Position numbers and translations under genes: made by a program. From Lachnospiraceae bacterium (GTDB taxonomy: Bacteria; Bacillota; Clostridia; Lachnospirales; Lachnospiraceae): 64,000 nucleotides of DNA. Positions 25,800 to 35,118 of this stretch are shown here, piece by piece. Below the pieces are notes generated by a model that was not told the origin of the DNA, did not search any database, and was given only the letters and a program-made list of their open reading frames with translations. The DNA lies in contig JAJQFS010000086.1 in the NCBI GenBank assembly GCA_021200995.1, forward strand, positions 62,001 through 126,000, read 5' to 3'. Within the stretch, counting starts at the first letter, position 1. Every line of letters starts with the position of its first letter.

Positions 25800-26468
25800 A
25801 TGGAAGAGTGTAAAGTGACAAAACTTTATGATCTGACGCAGACCATCGCGGCGGATCTGTTCAAAGACGCGGAATATCCCTGGGAGGTTTTACCTCAGAT
25901 CAGTGCCTTTATCATGAAACTGGGGGAGACGCTTCCCGCGGACAGGTATCAGCGACAGGGAGAGAATGTCTGGGTGGCTAAGAGCGCGAAGGTCGCCGCC
26001 GCGGCCAGCATCACAGGTCCCTGCATCATCGATGGGGACGCGGAGATCCGCCATTGTGCCTTTATCCGCGGCAATGCCATTGTAGGAAAGGGCGCAGTCG
26101 TCGGTAATTCCACGGAGTTAAAAAACGTCGTGCTGTTTAACGGAGTGCAGGTGCCGCATTATAATTATGTGGGTGACAGCATCCTGGGATATAAGGCGCA
26201 CATGGGCGCCGGCAGTATTACGTCCAATGTAAAAAGCGACAAGACCCTTGTGGTCATCAAAGGGGAGCAGGAACAGATTCCTACCGGCCTGAAAAAGGTA
26301 GGCGCCATGCTCGGCGACGAGGTGGAGGTCGGCTGCAACAGCGTTCTGAATCCGGGAACGGTTATCGGCAGGCGCGGACAGGTTTATCCGACAAGCTGTG
26401 TCAGGGGCGTCATTCCCGCGGATCATATCTACAAAGACAGGGAGCATGTGATTGCCAGAATACAGTGA
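25800..26468 (+). CDS. Left-handed beta-helix (hexapeptide-repeat) protein, GlmU-like N-acyl/nucleotidyl transferase fragment type
   Basis: The 222-residue protein has a short helical N terminus and then a run of hexapeptide-like repeats (about 60-185: VWVAKSAKVAAAASITGPCI, IIDGDAEIRHCAFIRGNAIV, VIGRRGQVYP), the left-handed beta-helix of sugar acetyltransferases. HMGAGSITSNVK is close to the active-site loop in GlmU-type acetyltransferases. It is too short to contain a nucleotidyltransferase domain. Proteins of this type in Clostridia are often annotated as UDP-N-acetylglucosamine pyrophosphorylase-related, but the reaction here is not known. GAAAGG lies upstream. It probably has its own or topB-derived transcript. 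Confidence 0.7.
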   Translation: MEECKVTKLYDLTQTIAADLFKDAEYPWEVLPQISAFIMKLGETLPADRYQRQGENVWVAKSAKVAAAASITGPCIIDGDAEIRHCAFIRGNAIVGKGAVVGNSTELKNVVLFNGVQVPHYNYVGDSILGYKAHMGAGSITSNVKSDKTLVVIKGEQEQIPTGLKKVGAMLGDEVEVGCNSVLNPGTVIGRRGQVYPTSCVRGVIPADHIYKDREHVIARIQ

Positions 26469-26841
26469 AATGTATTGATACAAGGGAATTATGATATCCT
26501 CCGGCCGGAGCGTGTTCACAGCGAAAGAATAAGTGTGAGACTGGACACCTCCGATGCAGGCTTTACGCCCACACTCCTGCTTAGAACCGGAAGACAATCT
26601 GATTATACTGCAATCTGTCCTGAATGACAAGAAGCATATCCCATCTATCCTGCAATAAAGATTACAAATTTCAAACAATCTTACGTTTTTGGATACAAAT
26701 TGTTTACATTGCCGTTTTATACTCTTATCTGGAAATGAAAGGGAAGAGCTGACACATAGCCGGAAGAATTCAATTTCATTTTCGGTTGGAAAAGGGGTAA
26801 TACGGGCTACAGTGACAGGGGATTTTACAAAAAACAGTGCT
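26469..26841. other. Intergenic region ahead of the amidase gene
   Basis: No complete gene is seen. A perfect 12-bp palindrome CTCCGGCCGGAG lies near 26500. A possible promoter has a weak TTAGAA (26581-26586) and TATACT (26604-26609) 17 bases apart. The amidase frame is open back to 26689 with TTG/GTG codons, so the true amidase start could lie in this stretch. Confidence 0.4.
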
Positions 26842-27744
26842 ATGCGGAATAACAGAGATTCAAAAAACGGCAGTTCCTTAAATATTATCGGTGAAGACAG
26901 CACAGCCAAAAACCGCGCATCTGCCAGAAGAACAGGAAGCCATGCCGCAGCAACCAGCAGCCGGGTCAGGAAGAAGAAAAGGCGCAGGAAAAGAATTCTT
27001 TTCCGACTTCTCAGAACTGTGATGTACATAGTCTTATTTATTGTGGCGTTTGCCGCGGCATTTTTTGCGCTGCGCAGTGTCTGTTTTTCAACAGGAGATG
27101 ATCTGGTAGAGGCGCGGAAAACTTCGAACGTCAGTTTCAGGCACAGAAATACAGACTCTTCGATGGAAACAGTTTCCCTGAACCTGACAGACGTGGATCT
27201 GACCGGTGTAACGATTGTGGTAGATCCCGGACATGGCGGGGAGGATCCGGGCTGTATGTCCGGCTCCGTCTGTGAGAGCGATATCAATCTGGCTGTGGCA
27301 CAGAAGGTGGCTGCATTTCTCAAGGAGTACGGCGCCACAGTGGTGATGACCAGAACGGAGGACGAATATCTTTCCCTTATGGAGCGAGCCGCCATCGCAA
27401 ATGAGGCGGAAGCCGATTATTTTGTCAGCCTGCACTGTAATTCCTACGAGGATGATTCAGGCATCAGCGGCCTGGAGTGCTATTATTATCCCGGAATAGA
27501 GGACGGAGAAGCGCTTGCCGCCGCCATCATAGAGTATATGGAGGAGAACACACAGATCGCAGTCAGAAAATATGAGGACAACGATCTGTCTGTCCTGCGC
27601 AATACTGTCATGACAGCGGTGCTGATTGAGATGGGATATATGTCTAATTCCACGGAGTTAACACAGCTGACGACCGAATCATATCAGACACAACTGGCGC
27701 AGGCAATCACGGAGGGCATTGTTTTCGCAATATCGCAGGAGTGA
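26842..27744 (+). CDS. N-acetylmuramoyl-L-alanine amidase (Amidase_3) with N-terminal membrane anchor
   Basis: At least 300 residues: a basic cytoplasmic tail (about 35-55, RKKKRRRKR), one membrane segment (about 60-80), a linker, then an Amidase_3 domain from about 125. Zinc ligands are in VDPGHGGEDPG (His, nearby Glu), SLHCNS (His) and LIEMGYMSN (catalytic Glu). These enzymes cut the bond between muramic acid and the peptide stem in peptidoglycan; here it would act outside the membrane. The start is uncertain: the ATG used has no clear ribosome site, and a GTG 30 bases upstream is an alternative. It leads into a two-component system gene, which begins at the amidase stop. Confidence 0.88.
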   Translation: MRNNRDSKNGSSLNIIGEDSTAKNRASARRTGSHAAATSSRVRKKKRRRKRILFRLLRTVMYIVLFIVAFAAAFFALRSVCFSTGDDLVEARKTSNVSFRHRNTDSSMETVSLNLTDVDLTGVTIVVDPGHGGEDPGCMSGSVCESDINLAVAQKVAAFLKEYGATVVMTRTEDEYLSLMERAAIANEAEADYFVSLHCNSYEDDSGISGLECYYYPGIEDGEALAAAIIEYMEENTQIAVRKYEDNDLSVLRNTVMTAVLIEMGYMSNSTELTQLTTESYQTQLAQAITEGIVFAISQE

Positions 27745-27749
27745 GGGGA

Positions 27750-28418
27750 ATGTACAGAATTTTGGTGGCGGAGGATGAGGAGCCTATCGCCAATCTGATC
27801 AGGATGAATTTGAAAAAGGCCGGATACGCCTGTGTCTGGGCCGCGGATGGGGAGGAAGCCGCCAATCTCATGGAGAGGGAGGCGTTCGACCTGCTTCTGC
27901 TCGATATCATGCTGCCGAAAATCGACGGCTATGAGCTGATGGGGTACGCGGCCCGCCTGGAGGTACCGGTCATTTTTCTGACCGCACTTGGAAGCACGGA
28001 GCAGAAGGTGAAAGGGCTGAAACTGGGTGCGGAGGATTATCTGACCAAGCCTTTTGAGATCGCGGAGCTTTTAGCCAGGGTGGAGGTCGTACTGCGCCGT
28101 TACCATAAAATGGATACGGTACTTCATGTGTTTGATATCACGATTGATACAGTGTCACGCATGGTAGAGAAAGACGGCGAGCTCATCAAACTGACCATGA
28201 AGGAGTTCGTCCTTCTGGCACTTTTGGCACAAAACCGCGGCATGGCGCTTTACCGGGATAAAATTTACGAAAAGGTCTGGGGCGGCGACAGCGAAAACAT
28301 GGGCCGTACCGTGGATATTCATATCCAGCGCCTGAAAAGAAAACTGCAGTGGGACAGACAAATTTCTACGATTTATAAGGTGGGTTATCGACTGGAAGGA
28401 GAGGACAGCATCCCATGA
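27750..28418 (+). CDS. Two-component response regulator, OmpR/PhoB family
   Basis: The 222-residue protein has a receiver domain (acidic pair in AEDEE, phosphoacceptor D52 in LLLLDIMLPKIDGYE, Lys in TKPFE) and a C-terminal winged-helix DNA-binding domain (about 125-220). AGGAG lies nine bases before the ATG. A GTG nine bases further upstream, overlapping the amidase stop, is less likely. It overlaps the histidine kinase gene by four bases. Its target may be the operon itself, including the two unknown proteins downstream. Confidence 0.95.
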   Translation: MYRILVAEDEEPIANLIRMNLKKAGYACVWAADGEEAANLMEREAFDLLLLDIMLPKIDGYELMGYAARLEVPVIFLTALGSTEQKVKGLKLGAEDYLTKPFEIAELLARVEVVLRRYHKMDTVLHVFDITIDTVSRMVEKDGELIKLTMKEFVLLALLAQNRGMALYRDKIYEKVWGGDSENMGRTVDIHIQRLKRKLQWDRQISTIYKVGYRLEGEDSIP

Positions 28419-29914
28419 AATTCGCAGACAAGCTGTTTTTATCCATGCTCTCCATTCTGGCAGCCGCGTTTACGCTCTTTGGACTCTGGATGCTGAATTT
28501 AAACTTCAATCGGCTGATGGATAAGGAAAAAGAACAGGCGCTGCAGCAGCTGCAGATGCTGCAGTATTTTTTTGATGTCTCCTACCAGACATATGAGACC
28601 TATGGCTCAGACTACGCGGTGCAGGCGGCTTTGGATTCTCTTTCCTCCAGCATGGACAGCGAGACGCTGGGATATTTTATCATCTGGTCCGAAGAGATCT
28701 TAAAAGGCGGCGATCCGCTTAAGTTGCTTGATGAGAATTCTGTGCTTACCTCCTGTGTCTTACAGATGGCGGAGAATATCGACGAAACGCACAATTCTGT
28801 CTACAGCATTCAGAAAATTTCAGATGAGCAGTATGTGCTCGTGCGGATTATTTCATACGAGAGTGATTCCGCGCAGATGCTGCTCGGAATCTATCAGGAC
28901 ATTTCCGAAACATACGCAGAAAGAAGCTATTATACCCGCCAGTACTGGTTCGCCGTACTGGTTCTTTTGAGTGTCAGCGCATGCATTGTCGCGATCCTTT
29001 CCCGTGTCATCACCAGGCCGATTCGCAGACTGAACAGAGTCGCCAATCAGATCGCGGCAGGCGACTATGAAAAACGCAGTCATTACAGGTCGGCGGATGA
29101 AATCGGGGAGCTGGCGCAGACATTTGACAAGATGGCGGACACTCTGCTAAACTATATCAGGGAAAAGGAAGAGACGGCAAAGCGAAAGGAACTGGAGGCG
29201 AAGCAGAAAGAAGACTTCACCAACGCGTTCGCGCACGAACTCAAAACGCCGTTAGCCTCCATCATCGGCTACGCGGACATGCTCAATACGGTTCCGCTTT
29301 CCGAGGCGGAACAGAGAGAAGCGTATTATTACATCTATTCACAGGGAAAGCGCCTGGAGAGCCTTTCTTATAAGCTGATGGAGCTGACCAACGCGGTTCG
29401 TCAGCCTTTAAACGGCCGCCTGGTAGATACCAAAAATCTGGAGGAAAATATCCGCCTAACCATGCGTCCTATCTGGAAGGAAGCGGGCATTCAGGGAAGG
29501 GCTGTCTTTGAGCGCGGCACAATCTGGGGCGATGAGGATCTGCTGCTTTCCTTATTGTATAATCTGATCTCCAATGCCAATAAAGCGGTGGAGGAAAATG
29601 GTTTTGTGGTGCTTCGCGGCAAAAAGAGCGCTGACGGCGGCTATGAGATTACAGTGGTCGACAATGGCAGGGGGATTCCTAAAGAGGAAATCGGCCGTGT
29701 GACCGAGGCCTTTTACATGGTGGATAAATCCCGCGCCAGAAAGCAGGGCGGCGCCGGTATCGGCCTGGCACTGTGTCAGACAATCATTGATCTGCATCAG
29801 GGCTCTTTGAAAATCGTGAGCAATGTCGGGGAGGGAACGGCCATCCGCCTGACATTTCCGCCGGCAGAGGAGCTGCGTAAACGGATGAGGGACGAATATG
29901 ATCCACAGACTTAA
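28415..29914 (+). CDS. Sensor histidine kinase
   Basis: The 499-residue membrane kinase has TM1 (about 6-28), an extracytoplasmic sensor of about 145 residues without a recognised fold, TM2 (about 177-196), HAMP (about 197-250), a HisKA H-box AFAHELKTPLASI (phospho-acceptor H274) and an HATPase domain with the N, G1 (DNGRGIP) and G2 (GGAGIGLAL) boxes. It overlaps the response regulator by four bases and the next gene by 17, so all are one operon. The signal is unknown. The link to a peptidoglycan amidase suggests the cell envelope. Confidence 0.95.
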   Translation: MKFADKLFLSMLSILAAAFTLFGLWMLNLNFNRLMDKEKEQALQQLQMLQYFFDVSYQTYETYGSDYAVQAALDSLSSSMDSETLGYFIIWSEEILKGGDPLKLLDENSVLTSCVLQMAENIDETHNSVYSIQKISDEQYVLVRIISYESDSAQMLLGIYQDISETYAERSYYTRQYWFAVLVLLSVSACIVAILSRVITRPIRRLNRVANQIAAGDYEKRSHYRSADEIGELAQTFDKMADTLLNYIREKEETAKRKELEAKQKEDFTNAFAHELKTPLASIIGYADMLNTVPLSEAEQREAYYYIYSQGKRLESLSYKLMELTNAVRQPLNGRLVDTKNLEENIRLTMRPIWKEAGIQGRAVFERGTIWGDEDLLLSLLYNLISNANKAVEENGFVVLRGKKSADGGYEITVVDNGRGIPKEEIGRVTEAFYMVDKSRARKQGGAGIGLALCQTIIDLHQGSLKIVSNVGEGTAIRLTFPPAEELRKRMRDEYDPQT

Positions 29915-30938
29915 ATACCTGTTCTTCATGATTGGAATCATACTACTGGCTCTGACCGCGTCGATCTTTCTTTTTACCTTTCAGGATCGGATAGACAATC
30001 AGACCCTGTATGCGGAGAATCAAGACCTTTCCATCTCCAGTATACTGACCAACAATTATATAGAGGATGACGCCGAGCGATACACGACTTTTCTCTACAA
30101 TCAGTCTCAGCATGTAAAATACGCGGTAGTGGAACTGGACAGCACTTTGAGCGAAGAAGAAGTACTGGAACTTCTGGCAGCGGCCTTCCTGAATGAGAAG
30201 GATGATTTTGTGGTTATAACGCAGGAGATTGCCTCTGTTTCCGGCACACAGTATGCCGTATACAATACAGAGGATCACAGTGATATTATGTTTCTCCTGA
30301 CACTGATTACAATTGATATGTACAGTAATCAGGTGGAAATGTCTGATTCAGGTGAGCAATATCGTTATGATACTGCCAAAATCTTGATCGATTCTCAGAC
30401 TGGCATGCTCTATTTTATGGGCATCTATTATGCCCATAATTATTATGAGGATGACGATTATGGGGAATACGGCGATTTATTTTTAAACGATCCGGATGCG
30501 GCAGCATCGGCTTTCCTGAATATGATCAGCAATCAGACTTCTGTATTTGATACAGATCTTTCCTGTATGAATCTGATTGAATGCTGTCTTACTCCATTTC
30601 AGGATGTGATTGTCGGGGATGTGTCATATGTGGAAGACAGGAAGGACAGCACATACGTTCCCATGGATGGATACGCCGATCTGACGCAGGATTCCGGTTT
30701 TCTGACAGGCGTGGAGCTGACGGGCTTTCAGTTAGCCACCACATTTCCGATCGGCTTTGCGGCGCGCACTGATAATGAAGATACATATGTAACAGTCTTT
30801 TGTACGGTACAGTTTAACAAGCTGGATTATAGCCAAAAGAGTACTTTTGGTCCATATCAGTGCGATTTTTGCATCGGACTGGAAGAGATGGCCTATCTCT
30901 TTGGTGAGTTCAATTACCGGAAACCGTCGGTGGGGTGA
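29898..30938 (+). CDS. Uncharacterised membrane-anchored protein, paralog A, linked to a two-component system
   Basis: The 346-residue protein has an N-terminal membrane segment (about 5-25) and a long outside domain. I do not recognise the family. Shared blocks with the next gene include LTNNYIEDDAER (about 50-61), VVELDS, a SDI-F-L segment, SQTG-LYFM and a C-terminal Y-C-C-G block. These make a clear tandem duplication. It overlaps the kinase gene, with GAGGG eight to ten bases before the ATG. A role in sensing or envelope function together with the kinase is inference. Confidence 0.8.
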   Translation: MIHRLKYLFFMIGIILLALTASIFLFTFQDRIDNQTLYAENQDLSISSILTNNYIEDDAERYTTFLYNQSQHVKYAVVELDSTLSEEEVLELLAAAFLNEKDDFVVITQEIASVSGTQYAVYNTEDHSDIMFLLTLITIDMYSNQVEMSDSGEQYRYDTAKILIDSQTGMLYFMGIYYAHNYYEDDDYGEYGDLFLNDPDAAASAFLNMISNQTSVFDTDLSCMNLIECCLTPFQDVIVGDVSYVEDRKDSTYVPMDGYADLTQDSGFLTGVELTGFQLATTFPIGFAARTDNEDTYVTVFCTVQFNKLDYSQKSTFGPYQCDFCIGLEEMAYLFGEFNYRKPSVG

Positions 30939-30941
30939 GAG

Positions 30942-31886
30942 ATGTTGAAAAGACTTGAGTACATCCTGTTTATAGTCTGTGTCCTTTTTCTGGCTTTGTG
31001 CGCTCCGGTTTTTCTTTTTGCCGTGCGGGACAGAATCAGCAATCAGACCGTGTACGCGGAGAATCAGGAGCTGACAGTTTCCGGTGTTCTGACCAATAAC
31101 TATATAGAGGATGACGCGGAGCGGCTGTATGAGTATCTGGTCAGTCGGGAAAGCGGCGGTGAGTATCAGGTGGTGGAGCTGGACAGCAGACTGAATACGG
31201 GAGAGGTTCTGACACTTTTAAAGACAGCTTTTCACTATGATGAACTGAGCTATGGTATGATCGATGGAGCTGTTACCACCCAGGCCAACACGCAGTACGC
31301 GATCTGCAGTGCCCAGGACGCGAGCGATATTCTGTTCCTGGTCACCTGCGTCACACTAATGCAGCGCGGAGGAGATCAGGACACTGACAGACTGTACAGA
31401 ATTCTGGTGGATTCACAGACGGGAGCGCTGTATTTTATGTCTGTTTACTATGGAAGGACAGAGGACGGGGCCAATCATAAATCCTTTGACGAGGATATTT
31501 TTTCGGATTCGTACGGATGGGCTTATGAGGCTTCCATGGATGAATTCTTTTCTGAGATTGACGGTTTGTCGGGTTATACGTGTTATGATTTGCTTTTAGA
31601 GTTTGTGGACTGGTATGGAAGCGGTGGAAATGATGAACTGGTTTATTATTACGCGGATCAGGCAGTGGATCCCGCGGATATCGATTACAGTGAGGCAACC
31701 CGTACGACGCTTTCGATGCGCTTTCCCTCCGGCGGGCAGACGGGTGATTCCTCTGTGACAGTCGAGGTTGTTACGCAGTTCGGGAGCGGCGATATCATAA
31801 CTGGCGGTCTGACGTATGAATGCAGACTGTGTATGGGCATCGCGGACTTTGCGGTTTGGATTCCGAGGTTTGGATATATCGAATGA
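30942..31886 (+). CDS. Uncharacterised membrane-anchored protein, paralog B, linked to a two-component system
   Basis: The 314-residue protein is a diverged copy of the preceding gene, starting three bases after its stop. It has an N-terminal membrane segment (about 7-25), AENQELTVSGVLTNNYIEDD (about 38-57), SQTGALYFMSVYYG (about 160-173) and a C-terminal YECRLCMGIADFA block. Paralogous protein pairs at the end of a histidine kinase operon often act in signal detection or are the regulated output; neither can be chosen from sequence. No known domain recognised. Confidence 0.8.
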   Translation: MLKRLEYILFIVCVLFLALCAPVFLFAVRDRISNQTVYAENQELTVSGVLTNNYIEDDAERLYEYLVSRESGGEYQVVELDSRLNTGEVLTLLKTAFHYDELSYGMIDGAVTTQANTQYAICSAQDASDILFLVTCVTLMQRGGDQDTDRLYRILVDSQTGALYFMSVYYGRTEDGANHKSFDEDIFSDSYGWAYEASMDEFFSEIDGLSGYTCYDLLLEFVDWYGSGGNDELVYYYADQAVDPADIDYSEATRTTLSMRFPSGGQTGDSSVTVEVVTQFGSGDIITGGLTYECRLCMGIADFAVWIPRFGYIE

Positions 31887-31934
31887 CACAGTTTTTCGCA
31901 TAGCTGAAATACAATACAGGAGAATAGGCACAGA

Positions 31935-32798
31935 ATGACGGATACAGGAAATCAGAACAAAATGGATATCAGGCTCGTCGCGATTGACCTGGATGAAACA
32001 TTATTTGACACGCAGAAGCGGCTTCCGGAAGAAAATAAACGCGCCTGCGAGGAGGCGCTCGCAAAAGGCGTGCATGTAGTGATTGCCACGGGCAGACCAT
32101 ATAATGGGATTCCGGAAGAGGCCCTGAAACTGAAAGGCCTGCGATACGCGATCTGTACCAGCGGCGCTTCCATCTACGATCTGCAGGAGCATGTCTGTAT
32201 GTATCACGATCCCATGCCCAGAAACAGGGTTATGGAACTGATAGCCGGCCTGATGCCGATGCCGGTTCTCTGCGATGTGCTGATTGACGGTCACGCGTAT
32301 ATTGACGTCTCGAAGTCAGCTCTTATCGAAAAGATGATGGCGGCAGATCCGTTTAAAAAATATTTTCGCACAAGCCGTGAGGACGTGCCGGACATTCTGA
32401 CTTGGATTCGGGATCATGAAATGGAACCGGATAAAGTGACGGTCAATTTCCTGAAGGGACCGGATGGAACCTCTTATTATAAAAAAGAGGCCACTGCCTG
32501 GTGTAAGACCTTTGAGGATCTGGTGGCGGTTTCCGGGGGCGTGGGGAATCTGGAGCTGACAAAGGCGACGGCCACCAAGGGCGCGGCGCTTTTATGGCTG
32601 GCTGAGCGCCTGGGATTAAAGCGGGAGCAGACCATGGCTATTGGTGACAGCGGCAATGATTATGACATGCTGGTGAAGGCGGGGTTTGGCGTGGGAATGG
32701 CCAACTCGGAGCCGGAAGTGCTCGCGGCTGTAGATTATGTCACAAAAAGCAACAACGAAAACGGCGTTGCTTATGCGATCAGAAAGTTCGTACTGTAA
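31935..32798 (+). CDS. HAD-superfamily phosphatase (Cof/YidA type)
   Basis: The 287-residue cytoplasmic hydrolase has motif I IDLDETLFDT (nucleophile Asp), motif II TGRP, and motif IV GDSGNDYDML, with a C2-type cap between. Cof-type HADs dephosphorylate sugar phosphates and similar metabolites, usually with broad specificity. AGGAGAATAGG lies upstream. It is followed by a convergent lipoprotein gene three bases away, with no terminator between. Confidence 0.93.
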   Translation: MTDTGNQNKMDIRLVAIDLDETLFDTQKRLPEENKRACEEALAKGVHVVIATGRPYNGIPEEALKLKGLRYAICTSGASIYDLQEHVCMYHDPMPRNRVMELIAGLMPMPVLCDVLIDGHAYIDVSKSALIEKMMAADPFKKYFRTSREDVPDILTWIRDHEMEPDKVTVNFLKGPDGTSYYKKEATAWCKTFEDLVAVSGGVGNLELTKATATKGAALLWLAERLGLKREQTMAIGDSGNDYDMLVKAGFGVGMANSEPEVLAAVDYVTKSNNENGVAYAIRKFVL

Positions 32799-32801
32799 TA
32801 C

Positions 32802-33278
32802 TTATTCGTAGCTGATCTCCACATCAGAGGGCGTGTTGCCATGCAGCAGGGAGACAATGACACTGACGCGGCGGCACGCTTTTTGATAATATGCAAACGC
32901 GGTCTCGGCGACGTCCGGATCATATTCCGCTCCGGAGGAGAGAATCTGGGTGTACAGCGTGAGGGCTTCGGCCATATTCTCCTGCGCCTCCAGGGCCAGG
33001 TCGTTGACGTACTGGTAGTCGTTTGAAGGAATTTCCAAAGCCGCCAGATTATCGATGGCGGCGGAGAGCTCTTTCATATAGCTGAGCATTTCGGTATCCG
33101 CGGAATCTGACTCTGTGTCAATCGCGTTCATTTTCTCATTGATTTCCTCAATGCTGTCCACGATGATGCTGATCTGGGCCTCAAAGCTGGCAACCTTGAC
33201 GCTGTTTGTGGTGGCGCAGCCGCCAAGAAGCGCGGCGCAAAGTAAAGATATCAGGATGGCAAATGATTTTCTGGACAT
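32802..33278 (-). CDS. Small alpha-helical lipoprotein of unknown function
   Basis: The 158-residue protein has a signal peptide with lipobox LLGGC (Cys at about 21). The mature part is highly helical and acidic, with coiled-coil-like stretches (SIEEINEKMNAIDTES; YMKELSAAIDNLAALE). GGGG lies near the start codon. It is convergent with the HAD gene. No family is recognised; an envelope role is only suggested by the lipobox. Confidence 0.8.
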   Translation of the reverse strand: MSRKSFAILISLLCAALLGGCATTNSVKVASFEAQISIIVDSIEEINEKMNAIDTESDSADTEMLSYMKELSAAIDNLAALEIPSNDYQYVNDLALEAQENMAEALTLYTQILSSGAEYDPDVAETAFAYYQKACRRVSVIVSLLHGNTPSDVEISYE

Positions 33279-33401
33279 AATTCCCCTGTCAATGTGTAAG
33301 CGGTTGATTTTCTGAACTTATATCATTTGAACAGAATATGTATCAGAATAGCACATGAAATTGCAGAAAGCAAGGAATGGAAAGGAAAATTAAGAAAGCA
33401 G

Positions 33402-33430
33402 TTGTTAGTTTCCTCGATTTATGCTATCAT
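33402..33430 (+). promoter_or_regulatory. Sigma-A-type promoter of the ilvB operon
   Basis: TTGTTA (33402-33407) and TATCAT (33425-33430) are separated by 17 bases, about 54 bases before the ilvB start chosen here. Upstream in-frame starts at 33421 would lie inside the promoter, which supports the later start. No T-box or leader peptide is evident. Confidence 0.7.
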
Positions 33431-33483
33431 TTAAATTCAGTGGACAGAAAGTTTCGGCCCGAATGAAGGAGGATTTTGAGATT

Positions 33484-35103
33484 ATGAGAGGTGCAGATGC
33501 CATTGTCAAGTGTCTGGAGGAGGAGAAGGTCACGACGGTGTTCGGTTATCCCGGCGTGGCAATCTGCCCGTTTTATAATAGTATATTACAGTCTGATATC
33601 CGCAGAATTCTGATCCGTACAGAACAGAATGCCGCTCACACTGCCAGTGGAATGGCGAGGATGACGAATCGCCCAGGCGTCTGCGCGGTCACGAGCGGTC
33701 CTGGCGCGACCAATGTGATTACCGGTGTGGCGACGGCTCATGCGGATTCCATTCCCCTGATCGTGATTACCGGGCAGGTCAACAGCGAACTGATCGGCAG
33801 GGATGTGTTTCAGGAGGCGGATATCACCGGCGCGGTAGAATCGTTTGTGAAATACAGCTATCTGGTGAAGCGTGTGGAGGACATTCCCCGCGTTTTTAAG
33901 GAGGCATTTCATATCGCCAATACCGGCAGAAAGGGGCCGGTGCTGATCGATATCCCGATCGATGTGCAGAACGCGGAACTGAAGGAGTTTTCCTATCCAA
34001 AGGAAGTGAATCTGCGCACCTATAAACCGACTGTCAAGGGCAATGTGCCCCAGATCCGCAGAGTTGCCATGGCACTGGAGGCCAGCTTAAAGCCGATTAT
34101 CTGCGCGGGAGGCGGCGTTCTGATCGCGGACGCGGCACAGGAGCTAAGAGAATTCGCCGAGAAATATAATATCCCAGTAGTCAGCACCATGATGGGAATC
34201 GGCGCCATGCCTACGGAGCATCCACTGTATTATGGCATGGTGGGGAATAACGGAAAGCCTTATGCCAATAAAGCCATGAACGAATCAGATCTGCTTCTGA
34301 TGATCGGTGCGAGAGTGGCCGACCGCGCGGTTTCCCAGCCGGATCTGATTACGAAGAATAAGACCCTGGTGCATATCGACGTGGACCCGGCCGAGATCGG
34401 CAAAAATGCCGGCGCGACCATTCCGTTAGTCGGAGATGTGAAGAGTATTTTACAGGATTTCATGGGCATGCCCTTTGGCGGCAGCCACAGGCAGTGGGTG
34501 GATCGTCTGAGCTTTTACAGACAGACGATGGCGCCGGAGCGTCATCCCAATCCGGACTATGTCGATCCAGCCGCTTTTATCACAAAGCTTTCGCAGAAAA
34601 TGCAGGAGGACGGTGTTTATGTCGCAGACGTGGGACAGAATCAGATCTGGTCCTGCGGCTATCATATCGTTCGCAAGGGTCGCTTTATGACCACAGGCGG
34701 TATGGGCACGATGGGATACTCCATTCCGGCCGCCATCGGCGCGAAGCTGGCATCTCCTGAGAAACAGGCGATCGCGGTCTGCGGCGACGGCTCCTTCCAG
34801 ATGTCCATGATGGAACTGGCCACCATGTGCCAGCATCATATTCCTGTAAAGATTGTTGTTCTGACCAATCAGGTCCTGGGCATGGTAAGAGAATACCAGC
34901 ATTTTAATTACGCGGATCATTACAGCATGATTGACCTGACCGGCAATCCGGATCTGTCTAAGCTGTCGTCCGCGTACGATATTCCGTATCTGCGTCTGGA
35001 GACGATGGATGGATGTGACGCGATTCTGGACGAATTCCTGAAAGAGGATCAGTCCATGATTCTGGAGTGTCTGATCGATCCGATGGATCTGGTCGTCTGT
35101 TAA
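33484..35103 (+). CDS. ilvB: Acetolactate synthase large (catalytic) subunit
   Basis: The 539-residue thiamine-diphosphate enzyme condenses pyruvate for valine/leucine and isoleucine synthesis. VFGYPG, the catalytic Glu in RTEQNAAH, and the ThDP/Mg site GDGSFQM to N (about 438-465) are present. GAAGGAGGA lies about 11 bases before the ATG. The helix after the Glu is NAAHTASGMARM instead of the more usual GAAHAADGYARA. It is followed 15 bases later by its regulatory subunit. Confidence 0.93.
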   Translation: MRGADAIVKCLEEEKVTTVFGYPGVAICPFYNSILQSDIRRILIRTEQNAAHTASGMARMTNRPGVCAVTSGPGATNVITGVATAHADSIPLIVITGQVNSELIGRDVFQEADITGAVESFVKYSYLVKRVEDIPRVFKEAFHIANTGRKGPVLIDIPIDVQNAELKEFSYPKEVNLRTYKPTVKGNVPQIRRVAMALEASLKPIICAGGGVLIADAAQELREFAEKYNIPVVSTMMGIGAMPTEHPLYYGMVGNNGKPYANKAMNESDLLLMIGARVADRAVSQPDLITKNKTLVHIDVDPAEIGKNAGATIPLVGDVKSILQDFMGMPFGGSHRQWVDRLSFYRQTMAPERHPNPDYVDPAAFITKLSQKMQEDGVYVADVGQNQIWSCGYHIVRKGRFMTTGGMGTMGYSIPAAIGAKLASPEKQAIAVCGDGSFQMSMMELATMCQHHIPVKIVVLTNQVLGMVREYQHFNYADHYSMIDLTGNPDLSKLSSAYDIPYLRLETMDGCDAILDEFLKEDQSMILECLIDPMDLVVC

Positions 35104-35118
35104 AAGGGAGGGATCAGG

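Noticed and set aside
26118..27395. A 425-residue frame antisense across the beta-helix and amidase genes
   Set aside because: It spans two real genes and the gap between them, and has no ribosome site or domain.
33279..33483. T-box or leader peptide before ilvB
   Set aside because: No T-box sequence and no short frame rich in Ile, Leu or Val codons is present; the leader is about 50 bases.
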